Source of the DNA: Prochloraceae cyanobacterium PL24a_bin.78
GTDB lineage: Bacteria; Cyanobacteriota; Cyanobacteriia; Cyanobacteriales; JANQIW01
Direction of reading: 5' to 3'
Assembly (NCBI GenBank): GCA_028281945.1
Contig: JANQIW010000025.1
Span: 1 to 61,928 of the forward strand
Length of the DNA: 61,928 nucleotides
Shown here in pieces: positions 47,914 to 57,405 of this stretch. The notes under the pieces were generated by a model. That model was not told the origin of the DNA, searched no databases, and saw only the letters and a list, made by a program, of their open reading frames with translations. Each line of letters begins with the position of its first letter. Position 1 is the first letter of the stretch. The translations under genes were made by a program, and so were the position numbers.

Positions 47914-48540
47914 ATGCTTACAATTGCATTACCCAAAGGAGCATTATTAGAAGATAGTATCAAACTTTGCCAAAATATTGGTTTAGATTTTAGTGCTTTT
48001 TTAGACTCTAAAAATCGCCAATTACAAATTAACGATCCAGAAAATAAAGCCTGTGCATTGTTGGTTAGAGCACATGATGTACCGGTATATGTGGAATATG
48101 GACAAGCTCATTTAGGGATTGTGGGTTATGATGTTTTGCGAGAAAAAAACTCTCAAGTAGCTCAATTATTGGATCTTAAATTTGGTTTTTGTCGAATGTC
48201 GGTGGCTGTACCTGAAAATAGTAAGATTGAACGACCAGAATCTATCCCACCTCATTCTATTGTAGCATCTAAGTTTGTGCGTATTGCTAGAGAATATTTT
48301 AAGGGTATAGATGTGCCGGTAGAAATTGTACCTTTGTATGGTTCTGTAGAATTAGGACCCATTACGGGGATGTCTGAAGCCATTGTGGATTTAGTTTCCA
48401 CTGGGCGAACTTTAAGACAAAATGGCTTGAGTGAAATACGTACTCTCTTTGAAAGCACTGCTAGATTAGTAGGTCATCCTTTAAGTTATCGTCTGAATCA
48501 AGATGATATAGCTACTTGGGTAGAAAAGTTAAGTGCTTAA
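47914..48540 (+). CDS. hisG: ATP phosphoribosyltransferase, short form
   Basis: A 208-aa HisG that joins ATP and phosphoribosyl pyrophosphate in the first step of histidine biosynthesis. Landmarks: [12 protein letters not shown] at the N-terminus, [38 protein letters not shown], and the PRPP-binding block [13 protein letters not shown]. It ends after about 208 residues, lacking the C-terminal regulatory domain, so it is the short form that needs HisZ, encoded elsewhere. It looks like a normal housekeeping gene. Confidence 0.95.
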   Translation: MLTIALPKGALLEDSIKLCQNIGLDFSAFLDSKNRQLQINDPENKACALLVRAHDVPVYVEYGQAHLGIVGYDVLREKNSQVAQLLDLKFGFCRMSVAVPENSKIERPESIPPHSIVASKFVRIAREYFKGIDVPVEIVPLYGSVELGPITGMSEAIVDLVSTGRTLRQNGLSEIRTLFESTARLVGHPLSYRLNQDDIATWVEKLSA

Positions 48541-48672
48541 TTTTGTAATAAAAATTACAACAAAGATATTTTATGCTGACAAAACCCGATCTGGTTTACA
48601 ATTAAATCTTGATCGAGGTTTAAATTTTAGATCTTTAATTTTAATAAAATAATGTCATTTTTCAGATTATAA

Positions 48673-50055
48673 TTAGTTATGGTTATTTATATTCCCTTCA
48701 GATAATAAAATTTTACGACATTCCATTAATTGACAAACTCCATCAACTATTATTTTTATAAGTTCTGGATGAAAATTTGCTAAAAATGCTTCACTATTAA
48801 TTTTGTGATCAAACAAATCTTGTGCTAATATTCTTAAATTTTTTACTTTATCAAAACCAATATATTTAACAATAAGAGTAGCTAATGGAGATTCTTTTAA
48901 ATCATAATTAGAAGTTTGATTTCTACCTATTTCTAATAATTGTAAAACTTCTTTTTCTAAATCATTTTGCAGAGGATAAAAATTATCAATTCCCATGGGA
49001 ATAAAATCTACTAAACGACTTAATTTTACTCCTGTCTGAGGCATTTCTCCCATCATCATTGCTAAAGGAATATCTCTACCAAAACGATATGAAAGTGACT
49101 CTAAAACAGTAATAGATACCACTTTACTTGCTAAATATAATCGCCCTATTTGGAGATTTTTGGTGGCTCTTTTGATCAAATCTGAATAGAATTTGTCATC
49201 AGGAAAGCCTTTAAATCTTTGAAAAATAACTTCAGGAGAAAGAAAATTTAAAAAGCCTTCCATTTTGATAATAGCGATTCGATATTCAGCAATTGTATAA
49301 GAACTGTAATTTAGAAGATTGTGATTAGTTTCAGGAATTAAATTCCAAGTATTATCTAAAAAATCCACTGAATTAATACTAGCAAAACCCCCAACATCTC
49401 TATTACTAAGACTAACTGCTTGTAAAATAGTGTCGTCAATTTCTTCTGGTAAAAATCCTAAATTAAATTTGTAATTAGCTTCTTTTAAACGCTGATATAA
49501 TAACTCTAAAGGAGTTAAACCATCTTTAGTTTTTGGGCGAAAAGGAATTGTCGCTTCAATTAAAGAAACAATTTTGGCAATGATTTTAGGATTAAAAATT
49601 TCCTCTAAAGCTTTAGCAGCAATTACAGCACTTAAAAACTCATTTTGCCCTAAAAAAGGAGGTAGTTTCTCTCCAAAAGAAAAATCAAAAAGATACATTA
49701 CTAACTCGAAAATTGAATCTGGAGATATTTCGTCTCTTTCTCGAATTAATAAACTTTCTTTTGCTTCCGTAATAAAAGGAGCAAGATAATAACTTATATT
49801 AAAATTAATACTGCAATCAACTTGTACATAGACAAGATCGTGAAATAAAGCTGCTAAAATCTCAATAGGATTTGATGATCCCCCTACTTCAAAAATATGA
49901 TCTGGTGTATGAAAAAAACGCCAAGGTCCTGTCATAGTATAAACAATGATTTTCGCTATTTTTGATAGTTTTTGATGAGATACTTCAAATCCTAACTCTT
50001 TAGTAGCCCATAATAATTTATTTAAGCATTGTTGATAATATGGCTCGAGATTCAC
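48673..50055 (-). CDS. HD-like cyanobacterial protein of unknown function
   Basis: A 460-aa cytoplasmic protein. Around residues 55-77, FFHTPDHIFEV and EILAALFHDLVY give the His ... His-Asp arrangement of an HD-type metal phosphohydrolase fold, but I cannot match it to a characterised subfamily. The rest is mostly helical. The start is GTG at 50055, with AAAGGAA upstream; no better ATG is near. It is convergent with hisG. Function is unknown; nucleotide or phosphate-ester hydrolysis is a guess from the motif. Confidence 0.7.
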   Translation of the reverse strand: MNLEPYYQQCLNKLLWATKELGFEVSHQKLSKIAKIIVYTMTGPWRFFHTPDHIFEVGGSSNPIEILAALFHDLVYVQVDCSINFNISYYLAPFITEAKESLLIRERDEISPDSIFELVMYLFDFSFGEKLPPFLGQNEFLSAVIAAKALEEIFNPKIIAKIVSLIEATIPFRPKTKDGLTPLELLYQRLKEANYKFNLGFLPEEIDDTILQAVSLSNRDVGGFASINSVDFLDNTWNLIPETNHNLLNYSSYTIAEYRIAIIKMEGFLNFLSPEVIFQRFKGFPDDKFYSDLIKRATKNLQIGRLYLASKVVSITVLESLSYRFGRDIPLAMMMGEMPQTGVKLSRLVDFIPMGIDNFYPLQNDLEKEVLQLLEIGRNQTSNYDLKESPLATLIVKYIGFDKVKNLRILAQDLFDHKINSEAFLANFHPELIKIIVDGVCQLMECRKILLSEGNINNHN

Positions 50056-50189
50056 AAATCTTTTTTTCCTTTTTACTATATTTACTTTGATAATAACTTC
50101 AACAGGTCATTAATTATTGTGTCAGTCTTTGTTAATTTCGGTTACATTAAATATATGTTTTTTATTAAAGATAACTATCTCTATTTTTT

Positions 50190-52016
50190 ATGTCCGTTTC
50201 CTCTAATTCAAACCATGTACGGAATCCATCGAAACAAACGAAAAATGATTGGCGATTGATTTTAAGATTATTACCTTATGCTCGCCGCAATCAAGGTATT
50301 TTTTTGCTGTCAATTATACTATTAATTCCCATTTCTATAGCAGGAGCGATACAACCCTTAATTATTGGCCAAGCCATTTCCGTATTGCGTCAAGAGGAAA
50401 GTTGGTCTTTTTTAGCTACAATGCCTTTGGCTAATGCTCTTAATATCCTCATTATTCTTTTACTCTGCACTATTATAGTACGTTTTATTTTTGTTGCCAT
50501 TCAAGGTTTTTTAGTACAAAAGGTTGGGCAGGAAATCACTGCTGGGATGCGGGAGGATTTATTTATCCATGTTACTTCTTTGGCTACTAGATTTTTCGAT
50601 CGTACTCCTGTCGGGCGTTTGGTTACTCGCGTCACTAATGATGTGGAAGCTTTAGGGGATGTATTTTCCACTGGAGCTATTGGAATTTTTAATGATATTA
50701 TTTACATAACAATCATTATTCTGACTATTTTTACTCTTCAGTGGCAATTAGCCTCCATGTTGGTTTTGATGTTAATACCTGTGACAGCTTTAATTATTTA
50801 TTTCCAGCAACAATATCGTAAAGCTAATTATCAAGCTAGAGAAGAACTTTCTAAACTTAATTCGATTTTACAAGAAAATGTGGCTGGTATTAATATTGTA
50901 CAGCTATTTCGGCGAGAGCAATTTAATTCAGAAATGTTTCGATCAATCAATGAGAATTATCGTGAAGAAGTTGGTAAAACTATTTTCCATGATTCTGCGG
51001 TTTCTGCGACTTTAGAGTGGATTTCTTTAGTAGCGATTGCTGGGGTTTTATGGTTAGGTGGTGTATTTATTCTCAAGGATAATCTAAATTTTGGGACTTT
51101 ATCTGCTTTTATTCTCTATGCTCAACGGTTTTTTGAACCTTTGCGTCAGTTTGCTGAAAAATTTACGATGTTTCAAGCAGGTTTTACTGCCATCGAGCGT
51201 ATCGAAGAGTTAATGACTGAACCGATAGAAATTCAGGATCGAAAGAATACTGTAGATATAAAAACTGTTATTCAGAATAAAAAAGCGATAGGAGAAATTC
51301 GTTTTGAGAATGTTTCTTTTGGTTATAAAGAAGATGAATATGTAATTAAAAATCTAAATTTTATTGTAAATCCCGGAGAAAAAGTTGCTTTAGTAGGACC
51401 AACTGGGGCAGGGAAGAGTTCTATTATTCGATTATTATGTCGTCTTTATGAACCTAATAAAGGAAAAATCTTAGTTGATGGAATCGATATTCGGGATTTA
51501 TCTCAAGTGGAGTTACGCCGTCATATTGGGGTGATTTTACAAGAAAGTTTTTTATTCGCTGGAGATGTTAAACGAAATATTACTTTAGGTGAGAAATATT
51601 CTTTAAATAGAATCCAAGAGGCAGCCCATATTACTAATGTTGATGATTTTATCCAACAATTACCTCAAGGCTATGATACTGAATTACGGGAGCGAGGCAC
51701 AAATTTATCTGGTGGGGAAAAACAATTATTAGCTTTTGCTAGAGTTGCTATTCGAGATCCTCATGTTTTAGTGTTAGATGAAGCTACTTCTAGTTTAGAT
51801 GTGGCAACAGAAGCTTTAATTCAAACTGCTTTAGATCGTTTATTAATTAAGCGTACGGCAATTATTATCGCCCATCGTCTGTCAACTATTCGTAATGTGA
51901 ATAAAATTTTGGTTCTTAAAAGGGGTGAACTTATTGAATCTGGTACTCATGATGAATTATTAGATTTGGGTGGTTTATACGCTAGTCTATATAATCTCCA
52001 AATGTTAGGTCAATAA
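50190..52016 (+). CDS. ABC transporter, fused permease and ATPase (MdlB/MsbA-like)
   Basis: A 608-aa half-transporter: about six membrane helices (residues 35-320, with MREDLFIHVTSLATRFFDRTPVGRL and RRHIGVILQ marking the coupling regions) and a C-terminal ATPase domain with Walker A GPTGAGKSS, signature LSGGEKQLLAFARV, Walker B HVLVLDEATSSLD and switch IIAHRLSTI. It works as a homo- or heterodimer exporting lipids or drugs. The substrate is unknown. It is divergent from the HD-like gene. Nothing ties it directly to the metallophore locus. Confidence 0.92.
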   Translation: MSVSSNSNHVRNPSKQTKNDWRLILRLLPYARRNQGIFLLSIILLIPISIAGAIQPLIIGQAISVLRQEESWSFLATMPLANALNILIILLLCTIIVRFIFVAIQGFLVQKVGQEITAGMREDLFIHVTSLATRFFDRTPVGRLVTRVTNDVEALGDVFSTGAIGIFNDIIYITIIILTIFTLQWQLASMLVLMLIPVTALIIYFQQQYRKANYQAREELSKLNSILQENVAGINIVQLFRREQFNSEMFRSINENYREEVGKTIFHDSAVSATLEWISLVAIAGVLWLGGVFILKDNLNFGTLSAFILYAQRFFEPLRQFAEKFTMFQAGFTAIERIEELMTEPIEIQDRKNTVDIKTVIQNKKAIGEIRFENVSFGYKEDEYVIKNLNFIVNPGEKVALVGPTGAGKSSIIRLLCRLYEPNKGKILVDGIDIRDLSQVELRRHIGVILQESFLFAGDVKRNITLGEKYSLNRIQEAAHITNVDDFIQQLPQGYDTELRERGTNLSGGEKQLLAFARVAIRDPHVLVLDEATSSLDVATEALIQTALDRLLIKRTAIIIAHRLSTIRNVNKILVLKRGELIESGTHDELLDLGGLYASLYNLQMLGQ

Positions 52017-52072
52017 ATACTATCTTTAATCCTTTAGTAAATAAAAAAATTCTTAATGGCAAATGATAAAAG

Positions 52073-53044
52073 ATGACTAACTTTCCCTATGATGAATTTG
52101 CTAAGGAATATCTCTCAGAAATTTGCCAAAACTATGGTGAAACCATTTCCTCTGCTGATGTGAAAAGTGAAAGAAGACAAGTAGATATCTTGTTTACACC
52201 AACAAAAGAAGTATCTGCTTCCATTGAGACATTGGGATTACTTGGCAAAATGATCCAAAATAGTTGTCTACTAGAAATTTATCGTAATGCAATACAGCCA
52301 GAACAGATTAAAGAATGTCTAAGTAAGTTATTTGACGTTCAGCAAAATAAAATTAGGGAAGCTAAAAGGGAAAAAGTTACTCAAAAATCCGTAGAATTGC
52401 CCATGTTATGGATTATAACTCCCACCATTTCACCCGAAATATTAGCCAGTTTTAGAGCTATTCCCAGTCAAGAATGGGATATGGGCATTTATTTTCTCGC
52501 TGATGGATTAACTACAGGAATTGTTGCTATTCACCAACTTAAAGTATCACGAGAGACTTTATGGTTGAGAATATTGGGGAGAGGAAAAGTCCAAGCCTTA
52601 GCTGTAGAAGAATTACAATCCCTACCTGAAAATTATCTTTACCGAGAAATTGTATTAGAATTAATATATGGTTTATGGCAAACATTACAAATAAATCGAC
52701 AACAATCAGAAAATTTAGAAAGAGAAGATGAGGACATTCTCATGAGTTTAAGAAGTATTTTCCGTGAAAGATTGGCTCAAGAAAAGCAAGAAGGTATTCA
52801 AGAAGGTATTCAAACAGGTATTCAAGCAGGTATTCAAGAAGGTATTCAGGAAGGTATTAAACAAAACCTAAAATCTAATATTATTAGCATTTTAGAAAAG
52901 CGTTTTCAAGTAGTTCCTTCCCAATTAATAAATCTAATTAATGGTCTTTCTGATATTACTCAACTACAAAAACTTCATATTGAAACTATTAGTGTAAATT
53001 CTTTAGAAGATTTTCAAGAGTTGATTATCTCAAATGATGATTAA
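52073..53044 (+). CDS. Rpn-family (PD-(D/E)XK-like) putative nuclease
   Basis: A 323-aa protein of the Rpn/transposase-31-like group common in cyanobacteria. The N-terminus has KSERRQVDILFTP (about 33-45), where the Asp of the nuclease core is expected, followed by a helical region and LRSIFRERL. Residues about 240-263 are six four-residue repeats of the form GIQ(E/T/A)/GIKQ, coded by a 12-base DNA repeat (52791-52860). The C-terminal tail resembles the usual DUF4351-type helical end. Characterised Rpn proteins promote recombination; no inverted repeats marking a transposon are seen. Confidence 0.72.
   Translation: MTNFPYDEFAKEYLSEICQNYGETISSADVKSERRQVDILFTPTKEVSASIETLGLLGKMIQNSCLLEIYRNAIQPEQIKECLSKLFDVQQNKIREAKREKVTQKSVELPMLWIITPTISPEILASFRAIPSQEWDMGIYFLADGLTTGIVAIHQLKVSRETLWLRILGRGKVQALAVEELQSLPENYLYREIVLELIYGLWQTLQINRQQSENLEREDEDILMSLRSIFRERLAQEKQEGIQEGIQTGIQAGIQEGIQEGIKQNLKSNIISILEKRFQVVPSQLINLINGLSDITQLQKLHIETISVNSLEDFQELIISNDD
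52791..52860 (+). repeat. 12-bp coding tandem repeat in the Rpn-family gene
   Basis: About six copies of GGTATTCAAGAA with small changes (ACA, GCA, GAA endings) encode the GIQE-type residues. Such repeats vary in copy number between strains in this family. Confidence 0.85.
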
Positions 53045-53122
53045 TTTTTTCCTTAGAATATTCCTAGTAAAACACAAAAATCGTTTCCTCTTTCAAATAT
53101 GCGCATTTTAGTATCTAGTTCA

Positions 53123-53596
53123 TCAAATTTCATGGTTTAATTCCTCTAGGATAAAAGAATTATTAGGATTAATATTATTAGGGTTAATATTATTAGGGTT
53201 AATTTTTACAGAATAAAGGGCATCAAATCCTTCTTCAAAAGTTGGGATAATGAGTTTTTTGTAGGTAGAATATATCCCTATTAATGGCACAACTCTTTGC
53301 CGTTGTTGGTTGAGTTTTTTGGAGGTTTCTAAATCAGGTTGAAAATAATAACCTACTACTCGAAAATTATTTTCTTTCGCAGGTAGAATATAAGGCTTTC
53401 TATCCTCAATAGAAGGATTAGTGTTATCCACAACTAAAGGTTGTTTTGCCTCCAAACAAGCAGTAAATAATATTCTCTCTCGATGCCTAGTTTTTAGCAT
53501 ATCTAAGTTGATACGAATATGGGTATGGGAGAATTTTTCTTGGTAAAAAGATGATTTTCCGGATGCTTGGATGCCGATAAATATTACTAATTCCAT
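53123..53596 (-). CDS. Small P-loop kinase-like ATPase
   Basis: A 157-aa protein with Walker A GIQASGKSS at residues 8-16, then RINLDMLKTRHRE and a VVDNTNPSIEDRK block, the pattern of small polynucleotide-kinase-like and zeta-toxin-related P-loop proteins. The C-terminus contains three NPNNI repeats from a 15-base DNA repeat (53158-53205), so that end is probably disordered. No partner gene is evident. Substrate is unknown. Confidence 0.75.
   Translation of the reverse strand: MELVIFIGIQASGKSSFYQEKFSHTHIRINLDMLKTRHRERILFTACLEAKQPLVVDNTNPSIEDRKPYILPAKENNFRVVGYYFQPDLETSKKLNQQRQRVVPLIGIYSTYKKLIIPTFEEGFDALYSVKINPNNINPNNINPNNSFILEELNHEI
53158..53205 (-). repeat. 15-bp tandem repeat at the kinase gene 3' end
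   Basis: Three copies of a 15-base AT-rich unit (TTAGGRTTAATATTA on the + strand) encode NPNNI repeats. It keeps the reading frame. Confidence 0.8.
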
Positions 53597-53615
53597 CTAT
53601 TTTTAGAGACAAAAA

Positions 53616-53692
53616 GAGAGGGGAGAAAAGAGAAGGGAGACAAGGGAGACAAGGAAGGTGGATTTTGGGAAAAAAAATCTACTTTAACTTTC
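53616..53692 (-). repeat. Dispersed repeat element, probable copy 3
   Basis: Read on the - strand: AGTTAAAGTAGATT, AAAATCCACC, then two to three CTTGTCTCC nonamers and a degraded CTCTTTT tail. The spacer is shorter than in the copies at 37871 and 44371, so this is a decayed or variant member. Confidence 0.45.
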
Positions 53693-53803
53693 ATATTGAG
53701 GGAGTTAGCAGTATTGCCTCCACATAGTATAATTTATTGCCTAGTTTCGTTTCTATCAAACTTCCTGAAAATAATTAATAGTAATTTGATAATAAGCGAT
53801 ATT

Positions 53804-54550
53804 TTAATTACATTGTACTAACATATTTGCAAATTCTCTGTTTTCTTCGACTTTAGTATCTATAAGAGTAATAGTACAATTTTGGTAAGAATCACCCTTT
53901 TTTACGTTAAATTTCAAAAAGTTTCCGGCTGGAAAATTAGGACTATAACTTTCTTCTTTAATTGAATATTCATTAGTACGAGAATCCTTTACTAATCGAT
54001 CCAACTTTACACGAGAATTTATCCTTTGAAAGGATTTTATTCCTGTAAATAAAAAATAATTAGAATTATTGATAGCATAAATAGGTTTTCCTTTTTCTAC
54101 CCAATAAGATTCTCCATTTTGAACTATTTTAGGTTGTGGAAGTCTTCCTATTATTAATAATTCATTTTCAAGATTTTCAATCTTTTCACTAAGTGTTTTC
54201 TCATTATTTATCAAATCTTGATTAGCTTGAAGCAATTGATTTTTTTCGTCTTCAAGGGTAGTATTTATGGTTGTTAAACTTTCTATCTCTTCTAAAAGCT
54301 TATTATTTTCATCCTCTAAAATCCTTAAATTTTGTAGAGTTTGATTATACTCATTTTCTGGAATTTTAATCTTTTTGTTTGGATTTGTATTGGGTTTGCT
54401 TCCTCCTTGTGGTGATTCTACGACATTAGATTCTGATCCAAAAAAGTTATTAATAATTATTTTACCACCAGTAATGCCTAATACACTAAATACGACAACA
54501 GATATAAGAGTTTTAACTAAATGTTCTTTTGCATAGTCTAATAATTTCAC
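53804..54550 (-). CDS. Membrane-anchored coiled-coil protein of unknown function
   Basis: A 248-aa protein: one N-terminal membrane helix (about 13-33, TLISVVVFSVLGITGGKIII), a Gly/Pro/Asn linker, a coiled coil of about 65 residues (NLRILEDENNKLLEEIESL ...), then a soluble C-terminal domain with one Cys near the end (VQCN). The orientation is likely inside-to-outside. I do not recognise a family. An isolated gene with the same direction as its neighbours. Confidence 0.65.
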   Translation of the reverse strand: MKLLDYAKEHLVKTLISVVVFSVLGITGGKIIINNFFGSESNVVESPQGGSKPNTNPNKKIKIPENEYNQTLQNLRILEDENNKLLEEIESLTTINTTLEDEKNQLLQANQDLINNEKTLSEKIENLENELLIIGRLPQPKIVQNGESYWVEKGKPIYAINNSNYFLFTGIKSFQRINSRVKLDRLVKDSRTNEYSIKEESYSPNFPAGNFLKFNVKKGDSYQNCTITLIDTKVEENREFANMLVQCN

Positions 54551-54786
54551 AAGATTTTCCCTCTTAATGTTCTTTTAAATTGAAAATGAAATTGAGTCAA
54601 AAAAAATGCTGGAATGGTAAGATTAAATTTATAAAAAATTGAACCATCTATAGTTTACAAAAAAAAATCGTTTTTTAGCAATATTACCTATGGCTTAAGA
54701 AAAATAATTAGGATAAATTAATTTTTGCCAATTAAACTATAGAAGATTACTTTCAATAATGCTAGGAAAAGGTAATGGAATTTTAA

Positions 54787-55518
54787 TTATGATAAATTTT
54801 CTCTTACTAAATCCACAGGTAAATTCAAAGCTTCTGCAATTTTTTCAGCATTCAAACCGAGAGCATACATACGAGGGATAGCATCTAATAAAGCTTGTTG
54901 AGCTTGTTGTTTTTCTAACTCCATTTCCTCATAGCTTAAAAGTTTCTTATTCTTTATAGGATCAAAAAATCTTAATTCTTTGGCTATTAAACGTAAGTCT
55001 AATCCTAAAACATCTGAGGGAATAGAGATAATATCATTCTCTAGTTGTTTTCTTTCAATTGGTTGATATACGCCATCAATCAAACGAGAACCTTTTAACT
55101 GATATTTCAAATAATCCCCTGTAGGATCATATTGAAAATATTCTTCTACCCCTAAAGAAGCATATTTCATGGGCTTATCAATTTCGTCATTCTCTTGAGT
55201 TGTTTTAGAAGTACTTTCCAAGACAAAATTAGGCAACTTATTATTTTCTTCCCACGCTTTATAGCTCATTCTTTCCTTATTTTCTACTCCAAAAATCACG
55301 AATACATCAGGAGCTAATACTGCGCTGGGTACTCCTTTTTTATAATAAATAAATAAGTTTCCCGATACATAAACATCTTTTCTCTCTTTAAAATGAGCTT
55401 TTAAAGTAGCAACTGCATAAAATAAATAATTTCTAGTAGGATCGCTTTCTGCCATGGGTTTACCATCAGAATCTGGATAAATAATTTCTGTTTCTAGTTT
55501 ATTAGAAGTAATAGTCAT
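54787..55518 (-). CDS. Uma2-family (DUF820) putative endonuclease
   Basis: A 243-aa protein of the Uma2/DUF820 group, which is very abundant in cyanobacteria. The PD-(D/E)XK core is readable: APDVFVIFGV (catalytic Asp) and NFVLESTSKTT (Glu and Lys). YEEYFQYD-like YFQYDPTGDYLKYQLKG follows, and the C-terminal helix is the usual ERAEQAQ-type segment (MELEKQQAQQALLDAIPRM) with a tail LNLPVDLVRENLS. The biological role of the family is unclear. Confidence 0.88.
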   Translation of the reverse strand: MTITSNKLETEIIYPDSDGKPMAESDPTRNYLFYAVATLKAHFKERKDVYVSGNLFIYYKKGVPSAVLAPDVFVIFGVENKERMSYKAWEENNKLPNFVLESTSKTTQENDEIDKPMKYASLGVEEYFQYDPTGDYLKYQLKGSRLIDGVYQPIERKQLENDIISIPSDVLGLDLRLIAKELRFFDPIKNKKLLSYEEMELEKQQAQQALLDAIPRMYALGLNAEKIAEALNLPVDLVRENLS

Positions 55519-55584
55519 AATAGTATTCTTTAAATTTCATTTTTCCTATGATAGTCTATTTCCTTTATCAACAAGCTTTAGTAA

Positions 55585-57405
55585 TTAAAGTAAATCCCCT
55601 GTTTCTTGAAGATGATGTAAGCGATGATAAATGCCTTGATGATTTAACAATTCATCGTGACTACCTACTTCAATAATTTTTCCAGAATCTAATACCACAA
55701 TTTTATCAGCCTCTCTAATTGTACTAAGACGATGGGCAATAATTAAAGTAGTGCGAGTGCCAAAAATCGATCGCATTGCTAGTTGAATATACCTTTCAGA
55801 TTCATAATCCAAACTAGAAGTTGCCTCATCAAAAATCAAAATATCAGGATTAACAATTAACGCCCTAGCGATACCCAAACGTTGCTTTTGGCCACCAGAT
55901 AAACGCACTCCTCTTTCTCCTACAATTGTCTGATAACCTTGAGGTAAAAGGTGAATAAATTCATCAACTTTAGCAATTTTGCAAGCCTCTTTTACCTGAT
56001 CTAAACTAACAGTTGGATTACCATAAACAAGATTATCTAAAATAGTGCCATTAAAGATATCAACATCTTGATGAACGATAGCCAAACGCTTGCGGTATCT
56101 AGTAATATCTAAGGTTTTAATATTATCTCCATCCATTAAAATCTTGCCTTTAGTTGGTTCAAAATAACGGAATAAAAGCTTAACCAAGGTAGATTTTCCC
56201 GAACCAGAATGACCCACAAATGCTACTGTTTGATAAGGTTCTATTACTAAATTAATATCTTCTAAAACTAACCTTTGAGAATCGTAACCGAAACTAATAT
56301 TATTTAATTCAATTTTACCGGTAAATTTATAAGGATTAGCCGGCAAATATTCAGGCACTAAACTAGCAGCATCCTCCCCTGCTGGTAGCTTCATAAAATG
56401 ATTTAAACGAATCATACTTGCATAGCGACGAGCGACAGATTCAGATACTTCTGTAATGGGATCCAATTCTGCATATGCCATTGAAGAAATTGTGAGGGTA
56501 GTAACAAAATGCCCCAAAGAAATTTCACCGTTAAGAGTTGGAATTAAAGTCAAAACTAAGATAGCAAATACAGAAATTTGCATTACACTTTGTTCCCAAG
56601 TTGCTAACTTAACATAACCTAAATGAAGACGATTAATTAGCACGTTTGAATGTCTATTTAAACGCTTTTTTAGCCTGGCAAATTCTCTAGATTCGCTAGT
56701 AAAAGCTTTAACAGTTTTAATATTAGTTATAATCTCAGATAAACGACTTTCTGTATTTTCCCGATATAAATCTAACTTCCCTTCTTCTTTTACCAAATCC
56801 TGTAAACCACCTATTAGATGCCAAAGAATCAAGATAAAAGTAATTAAAAAGATAACAGCAATCCACCATTCAATCAGTAAAATAATGATAAAAATTCCCA
56901 AAATTCGCATCAATTTAGGAACTAATTGTGAGGCAATTTCTACATAAACCCAAACATGATTTTCAACTCCTCTATTGATTTTTCCTGCTATTCTTCCTGG
57001 GTTATTTTCTTCATAAAATCCCAAAGGAAGAGTAAGAATTTTTACGATTACTTTTTCATAATTATCTCGACGAGAATCTAAAGGAATTTTCCAATGAAAC
57101 CAATCACTTAACCAAGGTTTAATTGGTGCCTTAACTACTGTGGCTAAAGCAATTATTCCTAGTAATATCCCTAAAGATAAGTCTTGACTATTGATTTCAC
57201 CACCTGTAAAATTAGACAGATACTCAGTTATCCTAGAGATGATCTGATCTATTGGTTGATTTGAGATAACATTAAGAATTTGCCCTATGGCATAGGGAAT
57301 CGCCAATTCGATAATTTCAAACAGACTGGCGGCTGCAATGCTTAATATTGCTATTTCTTTATATTTACTGTAATAATTGAAAAGATTCCAAAATGAAGCC
57401 TTCAT
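55585..57405 (-). CDS. ABC transporter, fused permease and ATPase
   Basis: A 606-aa exporter half-transporter with about six membrane helices (13-320) and an ATPase domain with GHSGSGKST, signature LSGGQKQRLGIARA, Walker B LIFDEATSSLD and AHRLSTIREAD. It differs from the ABC exporter at 50190 in its membrane domain, which carries a long insert near residues 45-80. Substrate unknown; a role in lipid or peptide export is typical. A possible second outlet for the metallophore cannot be excluded but is not suggested by location. Confidence 0.9.
   Translation of the reverse strand: MKASFWNLFNYYSKYKEIAILSIAAASLFEIIELAIPYAIGQILNVISNQPIDQIISRITEYLSNFTGGEINSQDLSLGILLGIIALATVVKAPIKPWLSDWFHWKIPLDSRRDNYEKVIVKILTLPLGFYEENNPGRIAGKINRGVENHVWVYVEIASQLVPKLMRILGIFIIILLIEWWIAVIFLITFILILWHLIGGLQDLVKEEGKLDLYRENTESRLSEIITNIKTVKAFTSESREFARLKKRLNRHSNVLINRLHLGYVKLATWEQSVMQISVFAILVLTLIPTLNGEISLGHFVTTLTISSMAYAELDPITEVSESVARRYASMIRLNHFMKLPAGEDAASLVPEYLPANPYKFTGKIELNNISFGYDSQRLVLEDINLVIEPYQTVAFVGHSGSGKSTLVKLLFRYFEPTKGKILMDGDNIKTLDITRYRKRLAIVHQDVDIFNGTILDNLVYGNPTVSLDQVKEACKIAKVDEFIHLLPQGYQTIVGERGVRLSGGQKQRLGIARALIVNPDILIFDEATSSLDYESERYIQLAMRSIFGTRTTLIIAHRLSTIREADKIVVLDSGKIIEVGSHDELLNHQGIYHRLHHLQETGDLL

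Noticed and set aside
52073-53044. Active transposon around the Rpn-family gene
   Set aside because: No terminal inverted repeats or target duplications were found; these genes are usually stable in cyanobacterial genomes.
55585-57405. Second metallophore exporter
   Set aside because: Its motifs are only those of a generic ABC exporter, and it lies more than 10 kb from the locus beyond unrelated genes.
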